DNA of 64,000 bases from Pseudobdellovibrionaceae bacterium (GCA_020635235.1 JACKAF010000001.1:731215-795214), one strand, 5' to 3'; shown: positions 45,219 to 54,017, counted from the first letter of the stretch. Numbers and translations: made by a program. Notes: a model not told the origin generated them from the letters alone.

Positions 45219-47375
45219 ATGGAAGCTCAGGCTTCTTCAACATTTCCAGTTCGACTCGACTTGCTTGGCGACGGCGGCAAGGTGCTCTTTACCGCGGAGT
45301 TCGTCAAAGAGAAGATCGTTTTAGGGCGCATCTTATCTGCTGACGTGCGGATTGACGATCCGCGTGTCTCTCGCATTCATGCCCTGATCGAAGTTCGAGG
45401 CAACGAGCTGACCATCACTGACCTAGCCAGCAGCCACGGTACATTCGTAAACGACAAGAAAGTAATTGAAGCAAAGCTTAAGGTGGGCGATCGCATTCGT
45501 CTGGGTTTTGCCGAGCTTATTATTGAAAAAGGGTCCGGCCGTCCTTCACCTATCATGGCCGCCAGCTCGGATGCGACCTTTGATGGTGAAGCCACACAAG
45601 TAAATATTGATCCAGCCCCCGCTCGTGCGAATGACGGGGAACGCCGAAAGCGAACAGAACGCCGCAAGCGGGACGCGTTTCCGGATGAGAAACGGCTGCA
45701 AGATCGGCGAGATGGTGAACGCCGCGTAGAGCAGCGTGACGGTGAACGCCGTAGCACTCCAACTCAGGGGCCTCCGGCCTCCGAGCCCGAGCGTCGCAGT
45801 GGGACCGATCGTCGTAACGATCGCGATTGGGAACGCCGCGTGGGCCAGCGTCGCCGAGGCGATCGACGAGTTTTTGATATTACGAGCTTGGAAAGGCGCA
45901 TTGCGGATCGGCGATCACGCCATGGCGATGACGACGTGTTGCCGGAAGAGCTCGAAACGGCTTTTGAATTGCCCGAGCATGCGCAGGAACTGGAAGTGAC
46001 CGCTCTATGGGGAGATCACATCTTAGATGTTTCCAACTACGTGGATCCTGTTGTGCTGACAGTCGGCGAGAGCCCCAAGAGTCACTATGTGATCCCCAGC
46101 GAAGGGATTCCTGACGAGTTTCCTCTAATTACTATTGAAGAAGATGGCATTACCTATCTCGCCTTTACTGACGAGATGAACGGCACTGTGCGCGCCCGCG
46201 ACAAGATTTATTCGCTCAAGGACCTGCAGGAAGAAAAGTTTGTAAAACGCTACGGAAATTACTTCCGTCTTCCTCTTCGCCGCGATGATTTCGCAAAGCT
46301 AAGCATTGGAAGAATCAACTTCTTTGTTCTTTACGTGAAGCCGGCACCCCGGATTCGGCCGGCGCCGCTTTTTGACAGGGACCGACTGCTTCTTCGGACG
46401 ATGATTAGCTCCGCCCTGTTGTTTGCTTTTATGATTTTCGGTTTGATGTTCGTGCCGGAACCCAAACCCGTGACGATTGAAATGATTCCGGAACGTTTTG
46501 CGAAAATTGTAATTAAAAAACGTCCGAAGATTCCGGATCTGGTCCAGCCCAAAGCGACACCGCAAGAAGCGGGGTCCAAGAGTGGCGGTGGAGCCAAGGC
46601 TAAGGAGCCTGAAGCGCGTGCGAGCAAACCTGCTGAGACCGTTCCTAAGGAAAAGCCAAAGGAACAGAAATCGCAGGCTAAAAAGGCTGATAAGCCGGTT
46701 TCCAAGCCCCAACCGAAACGCAAAGTCGTTGATTCCAAGCAGGTTAAGAAGGTTGGTCTGTTGGAAGCTTTCAACAAGAGTAGCCTCAAAAACAATTTGA
46801 AAGAGATGATGGACACCGAAACGGGGGTAGACGCCTTTGACAAGGGCCTGCGTTCCTCGCGTGGGACAGTTACCGGTGGCGCAGCCGGCAAAGGGCTAAA
46901 AGGCGTTGAGGTCGGCGGCGGCGGCAATACGATTGGTATCGACGGGCCTTCGACCAAGGGAATTGGTGGCGGTCAATCGGGTGACGGAATCGGCGAAGGT
47001 ATTCAAGGACCAGGGCGTCTCGGACAGAAAGGCGAACACAGCGTCAGCGTAGTCTCCGAAAACGTGCAGGTGCTTTCCGGTCTTCCTAAAGACGTCATCA
47101 ACCGCATCGTGAACCAGCACCGCGGCGAGATCCGCCAATGTTATGAATCAGCCCGGCGCAGAAACCCTTCGCTACGCGGCAAAGTCGTCATCCAATTTAC
47201 GATTCAGCCAAACGGAATAGTATCGTTTGCGGGTGTGGCTTCCAGCACTGTAGGCGACAGTACACTGCAAAACTGTATCGTTTCGCGTGTCAGAAGCTGG
47301 CGCTTTCCGAAACCGGAAGCTCCAGTTGTCACCGAAGTGAGCGCGTACCCGTTCTTCCTGAATCCGGGCAATTAG
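45219..47375 (+). CDS. FHA-transmembrane-TonB-like protein, GltG-like
   Basis: A 718-residue inner membrane protein. FHA domain residues about 20-105: LGR, the SRIH motif and SSHGTFVN are the phosphothreonine-binding residues. Residues 130-235 are an unusual Arg-rich linker full of ERR/DRR units. A second beta domain follows, then one membrane segment near residues 390-410, a Pro/Lys/Ala-rich periplasmic spacer, a Gly-rich stretch, and a C-terminal AgmX/PglI-type TonB-like domain with Cys pair (IRQCYESA and LQNCIVS). It fits GltG: a cytoplasmic signal-reading FHA joined to a periplasmic arm. Stop overlaps the convergent OPT gene. Confidence 0.8.
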   Translation: MEAQASSTFPVRLDLLGDGGKVLFTAEFVKEKIVLGRILSADVRIDDPRVSRIHALIEVRGNELTITDLASSHGTFVNDKKVIEAKLKVGDRIRLGFAELIIEKGSGRPSPIMAASSDATFDGEATQVNIDPAPARANDGERRKRTERRKRDAFPDEKRLQDRRDGERRVEQRDGERRSTPTQGPPASEPERRSGTDRRNDRDWERRVGQRRRGDRRVFDITSLERRIADRRSRHGDDDVLPEELETAFELPEHAQELEVTALWGDHILDVSNYVDPVVLTVGESPKSHYVIPSEGIPDEFPLITIEEDGITYLAFTDEMNGTVRARDKIYSLKDLQEEKFVKRYGNYFRLPLRRDDFAKLSIGRINFFVLYVKPAPRIRPAPLFDRDRLLLRTMISSALLFAFMIFGLMFVPEPKPVTIEMIPERFAKIVIKKRPKIPDLVQPKATPQEAGSKSGGGAKAKEPEARASKPAETVPKEKPKEQKSQAKKADKPVSKPQPKRKVVDSKQVKKVGLLEAFNKSSLKNNLKEMMDTETGVDAFDKGLRSSRGTVTGGAAGKGLKGVEVGGGGNTIGIDGPSTKGIGGGQSGDGIGEGIQGPGRLGQKGEHSVSVVSENVQVLSGLPKDVINRIVNQHRGEIRQCYESARRRNPSLRGKVVIQFTIQPNGIVSFAGVASSTVGDSTLQNCIVSRVRSWRFPKPEAPVVTEVSAYPFFLNPGN

Positions 47376-49312
47376 CTCGACTTCGCGATTCGGTACAGCA
47401 CGAAGGACATCAGGGCAAACACGCCAACCGAGAGCAAGTCTGAACTTGACCCCAAGGCCAACGGGAACACGTCCTTACCGAAGTAAATCACCGCTCCTAG
47501 TACGACACCGATAATGGCTTCGCCTGCAATCAGTCCAGAAGCGAAAAGTGTTCCACGATCCGTGTCACCTTTTCGATCTTTCATCATCGCCGCAATGACA
47601 CCACCAATAAAGATGGGGGTGGACAATGTCAGAGGAAGGTAAATGCCTACCGCTACTGCCATGATCGGCATCCGGAACGACGAGCCAATCTTTTTCAGCG
47701 CAAGATCCATGATAATGATGGCGACGCCTACTGCCGCCCCGACCTCTACAAAAAACCAAGGGATTTCCTTGTCAGTGAAAAGCGCACTCACCAAGTTCGC
47801 AAACAAAGTGGCTTGGGGTGCCTTAAGGGAACCCGGCTCCCCTGTCCCGATTCCGTAAACTTCGTTCAAGACGATGAGCACAGGTACGATTACTAGCGAC
47901 GGAATGATTGCCGCAATAACCTCCATCCACTGTTGGCGCTTCGGGGTCGCACCGAGAAGGTAACCCGTTTTAAGGTCCTGCGAAATATCACCGGCCGTGC
48001 AAGTTGCGCAGCAGACAACCCCCGCAACTCCCAAAGTCGCGGTGATGAAGGCCATTTCGCCCAGCTGAATGCCCTGACTCAAGAGGAACTTACGTACCAG
48101 CAAGAGCAAACCACCCGTGGCGAGAATCGCGCAAATCGTCATACCTGAAACCGGAGACGAAGACGAACCAACTAGGCCCACGATGTAGCTCGCGACTGCC
48201 ACGAAGAAGAAGGACAAAATGACCATCGCCAGTGTGGAAATAGAAGTGAGGCCAAGTTTAATCGCGATAGGCGCGTGAATCATTTGTAGGTACAGGGCAA
48301 AAATCGCGATCGTTGTGAGAACGAGAAGCATCAGGATGTGCTTCTGATCCATGTTGACATCGGTGCGCAGAAGCTTTTTGGCAGCCTTGCCACCCGCTTC
48401 CTTGTAACCCACAAGCGCCTCTTTAAGGCCGGACTTGATCCCGTCGCGAATGCTGATGATGGACCACACACCGCCGACGATCATGGCGCCTACGCCCATG
48501 TAGCGGATCTTGGTGCTCCAGTTCGTCCAGAACCAGTCCATCAGCTCGCCTTCAATACCGCCGCCAGACGCACCCATAATCGGAAGCGCAATCGTCCAAG
48601 CGATCACCCCACCCAGCATCATCAGTGCGGCAATGTTGAAGCCGATGATGTAGCCGACGCCGAGAAGAGCGGCTGAAATGTCGCTACCAAAGTAAAATCC
48701 GGTTTTGCCAACTCCCCAGGCCCATTCAACGGCGCCTTTAACGAGGTTCGTCCCCGCCGTGAGGAATTTCAAAAAAGCGCCCGCGAAGATGGAATAAAAA
48801 AGGTACTTGGCTCCGCCAGCGCCTTCTTCACCGCTCTTCAAGACCTCGGCGCACGCCACACCTTCCGGGAAGGTGAGATCCTGATCTTCCACAATGTGAG
48901 ATCGGCGGAGAGGGATCATGAAAAGAATTCCAAGAAGTCCACCTGTGATGCAGATGAGCGTTGCGGGAACGTAGTGGAACTTGTGCCAGGCACCCGTAAG
49001 GATGAGGGCGGGGACAGTGAAAATAACTCCGGCCGCGAGGGACTCACTCGTAGAAGCCATCGTTTGTACGATGTTGTTTTCGAGGATCGTTCCTTTCTTA
49101 AGGAGTCCGCGCAAAATACCCATCGAAATGACCGCAGCAGGGATAGAAGCGGAAACCGTCATTCCAGCATAAAGGCCGAGGTAAGTGTTTGCCGCACCCA
49201 ACAGTATGCCCAACAATATTCCAAGGATGACCGCTCTTGCAGTGACTTCCGGAATATCTTTTGATGCGGGAACATAAGGGGTGAAAGCGCCCCCTGATTT
49301 TTTTGAAGACAT
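47372..49312 (-). CDS. OPT family oligopeptide transporter
   Basis: A 646-residue inner membrane protein with about 15 helices. ARAVILGILLGILLGAANTYLG near the N-terminus, NNIVQTMASTSESLAAGVIF and TCTAGDISQDLKTGYLLGATP are typical OPT family blocks. Its substrates (peptides or metal chelates) cannot be told from the sequence. I chose ATG 49312, with GGAGG upstream. Peptide uptake would fit a predatory or protein-feeding life style, which is inference. Confidence 0.9.
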   Translation of the reverse strand: MSSKKSGGAFTPYVPASKDIPEVTARAVILGILLGILLGAANTYLGLYAGMTVSASIPAAVISMGILRGLLKKGTILENNIVQTMASTSESLAAGVIFTVPALILTGAWHKFHYVPATLICITGGLLGILFMIPLRRSHIVEDQDLTFPEGVACAEVLKSGEEGAGGAKYLFYSIFAGAFLKFLTAGTNLVKGAVEWAWGVGKTGFYFGSDISAALLGVGYIIGFNIAALMMLGGVIAWTIALPIMGASGGGIEGELMDWFWTNWSTKIRYMGVGAMIVGGVWSIISIRDGIKSGLKEALVGYKEAGGKAAKKLLRTDVNMDQKHILMLLVLTTIAIFALYLQMIHAPIAIKLGLTSISTLAMVILSFFFVAVASYIVGLVGSSSSPVSGMTICAILATGGLLLLVRKFLLSQGIQLGEMAFITATLGVAGVVCCATCTAGDISQDLKTGYLLGATPKRQQWMEVIAAIIPSLVIVPVLIVLNEVYGIGTGEPGSLKAPQATLFANLVSALFTDKEIPWFFVEVGAAVGVAIIIMDLALKKIGSSFRMPIMAVAVGIYLPLTLSTPIFIGGVIAAMMKDRKGDTDRGTLFASGLIAGEAIIGVVLGAVIYFGKDVFPLALGSSSDLLSVGVFALMSFVLYRIAKSS

Positions 49313-49504
49313 AGTTTTTCCACTCCTCCGCCAGTGTTTGTTGCCCTGGCTCTGGCAATAAGCCAAAATCGATAGCAATTCTCTATACTAAATGCAATGC
49401 ATCATTAAGTGTCACCGCAAGGGCGCCACCATTATGAAAGATTACTCAAATGAATACAATTGCTTAATTTTGGGGACAGTTCGGAAAAGGTGCGTCTTTT
49501 TTAA

Positions 49505-51100
49505 TTAGGCCGGGTTTTCTTGTGCCTTCTGTTTCATGAGGTTCATGAACTGAAGGACCGAGCCGCCGGGTTTGGCCTCGGCAGTCGTAGGGGCACTCAC
49601 GACTTGAGATTCAATCGGAGTCGGCTTGGTTGTCGTTTTGGGTTTAACGTTTGTAACCGCCACGCTTTGGACGGGGCTTTCCGATTCGGGCTCACCATCC
49701 GCCGTAAGGCGTTCTTTCAAGGTTTCCAAACCTCTCTTCATTTCGCTCGCAAATTCACTTAAAGCACCGCGAGAGCTTGCGACTGTACGCAAGGAAACCA
49801 CGTCCTGTTGCACGGGTGCATCAGGGGCTTGTGCGGTCTCGACAGGCGCTGCAGTTGCGATGGGTGCCGCTGTCTTCTGAGCAAAGAAATCTTGTTCAAT
49901 TGTGGTAACACCGCGGGGAGCTTCAGGAGCGTACGGCCGCGAGCCTGCTGACGCAATCACCGGAGCCGGTGGTCCTGACTCAATCTTTTTGAAATCGAAA
50001 CTCTCATCACCGGAGAAAGCGGTGGAAGATCGTTGTGCGCTTGTAGCGGCCGTCGTGCTCGGGTTTACGCTGGCCAGCGAAGTGGACAACGCGGGCGGTG
50101 TGAAACTCTTCGGCGTCTCGGCGCTCGGCCTTTGCGTTACGCTTTCACGCGCAGTGACCACACCCTCTTTGGTGGGTTTTGCGCTGGCAACCTGTGTAGT
50201 GCTCGGTTCGGACTTAGCGGTTTCCTTCGGTCCAAAGAAGTTTGCTTCCAAGGCCTTGATGGCTTGAGTCGCTTTGTCCACCGCGGCCGTATAAATAGTA
50301 GGAGGCTTAGCGGTGCTTTTCGCGGGCTGTGCAGTTTGAGTATTCTGCGGCGCCGCTTGTGCGACAGCGGGCTGCGAGACTTGTGGCGACGTCGTATTGG
50401 AAGCCGAGGGCAGAGGGAGACTTTTTAGTGGCTGCGTTGAGCCCTGGTTTGACGCAAGTTGCGAATTTTTTGCAGAGCTCTTACCCGGATCTGAGGTCCC
50501 ACCCGACTTGCCTGCCACGTCGAGTGCGCTCCCGTTGGAGTTGCTCCCAGGGCCTGTGGTGCCCGCAATGGCTCCCCCACTTGCGCCTGGACCGCGCGCC
50601 AGGACGCTGCCCGGCGGTGCTTGGTTTGCGATGAATCCTTGAAGAGCTTGTACGCGTCCTATCTGAGCCTGGAGTTCCGTTCGCTCGGGACTGGGGCCTT
50701 CAGGAAGGGCCGCCAAGCGGGTGGTGAGCTCGGTATGTATCTCGTTCAAAGCATCGTTGGCCGCAGTTGCAAATTCCTCGTCAAACTTGCCGTCGTCGCC
50801 GGTGATTTCTCCAATAAACTCTCCCATGTTCGTCGAGTCCTCATCGGCGTCTTTGGCTATTTCATCTGAGGACTTATCCCCGCCGCCTTTTAGCGCGGAG
50901 GAATTTACGAGTTTGTTGGCTAAATCTTTTGCGCGGCTGCGAACTTTTTCTTTGGGATCTTCATCGTTCTGAGAATCTTCGTCACCAGAACCAGTCGAAG
51001 TGCTGCTACTCGTGTGGCTCTTGGCGGGCTCAACACTCGCCCACGCAGGCACGACCGACCAGCATATAAATAGAAGCAATATGTGTGACAGTTTTGTCAC
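49505..51100 (-). CDS. secreted low-complexity Ser/Thr/Ala/Pro-rich protein
   Basis: A 531-residue protein with a signal peptide ending AWA (residue 21), an acidic Ser/Asp stretch, a helical region around residues 85-160 (FDEEFATAANDALNEIHTEL, RTELQAQIGRVQALQGFIA), then a long disordered region rich in Ala, Ser, Thr and Pro. Two similar short motifs, ALEANFFGPKE and IEQDFFAQKT, stand out in it. Function unknown. The GTG start lies inside a perfect 6-base inverted repeat (51085-51100). Confidence 0.65.
   Translation of the reverse strand: MTKLSHILLLFICWSVVPAWASVEPAKSHTSSSTSTGSGDEDSQNDEDPKEKVRSRAKDLANKLVNSSALKGGGDKSSDEIAKDADEDSTNMGEFIGEITGDDGKFDEEFATAANDALNEIHTELTTRLAALPEGPSPERTELQAQIGRVQALQGFIANQAPPGSVLARGPGASGGAIAGTTGPGSNSNGSALDVAGKSGGTSDPGKSSAKNSQLASNQGSTQPLKSLPLPSASNTTSPQVSQPAVAQAAPQNTQTAQPAKSTAKPPTIYTAAVDKATQAIKALEANFFGPKETAKSEPSTTQVASAKPTKEGVVTARESVTQRPSAETPKSFTPPALSTSLASVNPSTTAATSAQRSSTAFSGDESFDFKKIESGPPAPVIASAGSRPYAPEAPRGVTTIEQDFFAQKTAAPIATAAPVETAQAPDAPVQQDVVSLRTVASSRGALSEFASEMKRGLETLKERLTADGEPESESPVQSVAVTNVKPKTTTKPTPIESQVVSAPTTAEAKPGGSVLQFMNLMKQKAQENPA
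51085..51100. repeat. inverted repeat covering the start codon of the low-complexity protein gene
   Basis: GTGACA and TGTCAC flank a four-base loop. On the mRNA of the minus-strand gene, the GUG start forms the 5' arm of the hairpin, so folding could hide the start codon. It could also be a regulator site. The 292 bases upstream to the next gene (51101-51392) hold a TATAAAT-like box near 51133-51139 but no convincing -35 and no gene. Confidence 0.35.
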
Positions 51101-51392
51101 TAGTTCCCAGACCCCTTAAAAAGCTATTTACATCTATTTATACTGCAAAGCCTGGGCCCATTTCTCCAGGCACGAAATCACGGTTATAGAAGCTGTATTC
51201 TGGGTGTATTCCCGCTGGTGTTCCGCGGGACAAAAAAACGTGCGTGAAATGGGGTGAATCTGCGACGAATACGAACGGCCGTAGCCTAGAAGGTGTACAC
51301 TTTCGTTTTGGGCCACTAAACCCTTGAGTCGCCGAGTATTCCCCGGGAATAGAGGTGAGGGCGCCACGTATTCTGTATGATCCGTTCCCGCT

Positions 51393-51998
51393 CTAGGGTT
51401 TTGTCTCAAAGGTGGAAAAAAGGCGTGCCTCGCTTTCGCTGCCGACCGTTTTCCCATCGAAGTTAAAGTCATCGCGGGTGTTATAAAAGAGCGTGTAGTG
51501 GTGAAGGATTGTGTTATCGCCTTTCCACTTTGCGATGGCGCTTTGCGCTGCGGTCGCAAAAACCTGTTTCGCAATGGTTTGTTCTTCCGCTTTCCCCGAA
51601 AAGGCGCTGTACACAACGCCGTAAATCCAGGCATCGATGCGGAGATTCTGGGCGCTCTCCATGAAGGATTGAACGATCACTTTGTGCTTGCCTACGTTGA
51701 CGGTTTGCGAAATTTTTGAACCTTCACTGTGGAAGGCCAGTCCCTGAGATGCAATTTTCTTGGGAATGATGTCGTTGACCCGGCAATAGGCGAATACGAT
51801 GGGTTCGGCACTGTTATGTTTCCATGTCGTCAAGTTGCTTTTACATGGGTTAAAGAGGTCAAGATTCCACGGACGGACATCGCGTCGGACCGACACCACG
51901 CTACCCCTGTTGGGGAGGCTATCGGAGTGGATTTCCTCGTTGGCCTGCAGCGAAACCCCAGTCACCAGCACGGACAGAATGGCTAGACGAAACAACAT
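51393..51998 (-). CDS. secreted protein of unknown function
   Basis: A 201-residue exported protein with a signal peptide (FRLAILSVLVTGVSLQA) and an excellent ribosome binding site (AAAGGAGGT) before ATG 51998. Two Cys (PCKSNL, YCRVND). Repeating beta-type pattern; no family recognised. The cytochrome-like gene upstream is on the same strand, 60 bases away, so the two may be co-transcribed. Confidence 0.65.
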   Translation of the reverse strand: MLFRLAILSVLVTGVSLQANEEIHSDSLPNRGSVVSVRRDVRPWNLDLFNPCKSNLTTWKHNSAEPIVFAYCRVNDIIPKKIASQGLAFHSEGSKISQTVNVGKHKVIVQSFMESAQNLRIDAWIYGVVYSAFSGKAEEQTIAKQVFATAAQSAIAKWKGDNTILHHYTLFYNTRDDFNFDGKTVGSESEARLFSTFETKP

Positions 51999-52058
51999 GG
52001 AACACCTCCTTTAGCGCGCCCAGCACAACAGTCCGGATTGCGACCGTCAACGGTCCGC

Positions 52059-53333
52059 TTAAAAAGCTGCGTCTTGGGGCGGGGTCCAGGGCGACGCAGT
52101 GGCAAACGCCTCCAGGCTGCGCCGTTTGAGGGCCTCGCAGCTGCGCTTCATGTTGGCCACGTCTTCGTCTTTGTACAAAGTGGGGAACTGGATCCGGCTG
52201 TAGTGTCTAAGCAAAGAAGCGTACTCAAAAGGAACCGATTCCAGTTGAGTGTCCGTATTGCGCAATTCCCAGGCGATGTGTTCAAAGAACACCCCAGAGA
52301 CGGTGGTCATCAGGTACTCTGTTTCAAAGGACTTGGCCCACGAGCGAATAGAAATCCCCCGCCGCTCAAAAACGTAGCGAAGATTTGCGGTGATACGGTA
52401 TTCGAGCTCGTCCATGAGTCTCTTGTTGGCTTCCGGAATGTCGCTCAACACGCTTTTGGTATCTCGCACAAGCACCGCCATTTGAGAAGCTCCTCCATGG
52501 ACAGCGGAGTTCGGGATGAAGTCCACAAAGTTTTCGCAGTCAATTAGAGCGGCCAGTATTGCGTACTTGTAGGTTTCGTACGCGGCCGTTTGTTTTACCC
52601 AATGGGAGAGTCTGTCCTCATCGATTAGGTCAAAAAGAACATCCAAATTAAACGCCGGTGTGAATTTCAGTGTTTGATTCTCAATATTCGCTAGATTCTC
52701 AGCGCGATTGAGGTGGCGGTAACGCGCGTGGGTGGCGCCATAGCGTATGAAGCGTTCGAACTTTGCTTTGCTCTCGGGCTTAAGGGTATCCTTATCACCC
52801 ACCGTACCGGGCCAGATGGGATAGCGTCCCCAATTCGGGCGTATCGGGTTTTGGTGGCAGCCTTGGCAGCGTTTAGGATTCACTTCAGAAAAGACTGCCG
52901 GCCCGCCTTGAGGGAAATCGATTCTCCGAAATTCATAGATGTGCTTGTCCTTTTTGTATTCCATCATCTCCAGAGATCGGTATCCACGTTGGGTGGGATC
53001 TCCGTTAAAGGTAAGGACAAAGTGCGCGCGGTGGGTGTAGAGCGCTACACGCGGGTCTTTTTCGGTAGCTCCCTGCAAGCTTTTGGAGGCCTCAATAAGG
53101 ACGTAACGAGTGCGGAGCTCTTCCGGAAGGTGCGGCAGTACGTCTTCAACGCTTCTCAGATCGCGGCTTTCTATAAGTTCGCGCAGTTGTTCAAAACCAA
53201 AATGTTCTTCTGCTTCATCGAGTGAGCTAGTTGAGCGTAGCTCCGTTAGCAATTGTTGGTAGTGGCTCGGTAGGCCTAACGCCGTAAACGAAAAACAAAC
53301 CAGTCCTAATACTAAGAATCGAAGCTGCCCCAT
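52059..53333 (-). CDS. secreted single-heme c-type cytochrome-like protein
   Basis: A 424-residue exported protein. Signal peptide residues 1-20 (VLGLVCFSFTALG). One heme-binding CxxCH motif, Cys156-Cys159-His160 in KRCQGCHQNPIRPNWG, which matches the c-type attachment site. The surrounding helices do not look like a standard cytochrome c; the rest is an unfamiliar, mostly helical domain. I chose ATG 53333 because the signal peptide begins there and GGGGGAAAC precedes it. Redox role inferred only from the motif. Confidence 0.65.
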   Translation of the reverse strand: MGQLRFLVLGLVCFSFTALGLPSHYQQLLTELRSTSSLDEAEEHFGFEQLRELIESRDLRSVEDVLPHLPEELRTRYVLIEASKSLQGATEKDPRVALYTHRAHFVLTFNGDPTQRGYRSLEMMEYKKDKHIYEFRRIDFPQGGPAVFSEVNPKRCQGCHQNPIRPNWGRYPIWPGTVGDKDTLKPESKAKFERFIRYGATHARYRHLNRAENLANIENQTLKFTPAFNLDVLFDLIDEDRLSHWVKQTAAYETYKYAILAALIDCENFVDFIPNSAVHGGASQMAVLVRDTKSVLSDIPEANKRLMDELEYRITANLRYVFERRGISIRSWAKSFETEYLMTTVSGVFFEHIAWELRNTDTQLESVPFEYASLLRHYSRIQFPTLYKDEDVANMKRSCEALKRRSLEAFATASPWTPPQDAAF

Positions 53334-53444
53334 GTTTCCCCCAGACCCTGCGGCCCCTGCCGCGCTCTTTGGCCGGAGTGTAGACACAAGTACGCAGGAT
53401 GGGGAACCGCTGCGCGTCAGCTAAAAAATCTGTAGCCGAAGTGT

Positions 53445-53795
53445 TTATTGGAGGAGTCGGGGTTTAAAGGCTTCGGGATGAAAGCCCACGAAAAGCTCTT
53501 TACCCTTGCGCAACGTTGGTGCCCGTAGGTTTCCGGACGGGCCGAGGAGAACTTTTTCAAGTTCAGCGTCGCTCAATTTATCTTTTTTAAGATTGAAGTG
53601 AAGGTACTTCTTGCCCTTGGCGACCCAGAGTTCACCCGCCGAGCGCGCCAACTTTACGGCTTCTTTAGCTCCGATGCGCTCTTTCTTTGCGTCCACTTGG
53701 GTAGTGACCGGTATCTTTTCTTGCGAAAGAAACTCTTCCGCACGTTTACAGGTCATTCAACCCTTGCGGTGGTAATGCCAATCAATGGGCTTCAT
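53445..53795 (-). CDS. ArsC/Spx-family protein with in-frame UGA, putative selenoprotein
   Basis: Read from ATG 53795 through TGA 53757-53759 to the stop at 53445, this gives 116 residues: MKPIDWHYHRKG, then UGA, then MTCKRAEEFL. The UGA falls exactly where ArsC-fold proteins have the first Cys of CxxC, giving UxxC. The downstream part (LLGPSGNLRAPTLRKGK, LFVGFHPEAF) is the conserved end of the ArsC-like (seleno)protein family known to me. After the UGA, 12 bases on, 53744-53720 folds as an 11-position stem (10 pairs, one G/A mismatch) with apical loop GUU, where a bacterial SECIS is expected. Probably a thiol/selenol redox enzyme. If Sec is not inserted, it is a truncated gene starting at ATG 53756, without the active-site residue. 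Confidence 0.75.
53720..53744 (-). promoter_or_regulatory. SECIS-like hairpin
   Basis: The minus-strand RNA pairs CGUGCGGAAGA with UCUUUCGCAAG, leaving loop GUU. The second position is a G/A mismatch and one pair is G-U. The first loop base, G, lies 24 bases after the UGA, close to the distance seen in the fdhF SECIS of E. coli. The hairpin lies inside the coding frame, as in bacterial selenoproteins. Confidence 0.65.
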
Positions 53796-53857
53796 GGAGA
53801 GCAGACTACAGCTACGTTCAAAAAATGTAAAGTGATGCCGGATCGGTAGCCACCGGT

Positions 53858-53867
53858 GCCAATTGGC
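53858..53867. promoter_or_regulatory. palindrome, possible activator site for the sigma54 promoter
   Basis: GCCAATTGGC is a perfect 10-base palindrome, 86 bases before the -24 element. That is the usual distance for an enhancer-binding protein. A second hairpin, CCCCG AAG CGGGG, is at 53900-53912. No activator gene is adjacent. Confidence 0.35.
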
Positions 53868-53952
53868 GGCGCCGAGGGGCCAGGCGGCCAAGGGGTGACC
53901 CCCGAAGCGGGGCGATCTGGGCTCTATCTCCAATTAGGCGTCTCGCCCCTTC

Positions 53953-53968
53953 TGGCACCTCTCTTGCT
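53953..53968 (+). promoter_or_regulatory. sigma54 (-24/-12) promoter
   Basis: TGGCAC (53953-53958), five bases, then TTGCT (53964-53968). The invariant GG and GC are ten bases apart, exactly as in the RpoN consensus. Transcription would begin near 53979. The leader then starts with a 7-base hairpin, CCTACGC G GCGTAGG (53984-53998), before the start codon. Confidence 0.75.
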
Positions 53969-54017
53969 TTGAAGGAGGAGAGTCCTACGCGGCGTAGGCG
54001 AGAGTGTGGTGGTGGAA

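Noticed and set aside
51134..51634. Minus-strand frame overlapping the secreted protein gene
   Set aside because: The other frame (51393-51998) has a signal peptide and a strong ribosome binding site; this one is its shadow plus non-coding sequence.
53445..53756. Short ArsC-like protein starting at ATG 53756
   Set aside because: This start drops the conserved IDWHYHRKG strand and the first active-site residue; reading through the UGA restores both and a SECIS-like hairpin follows.
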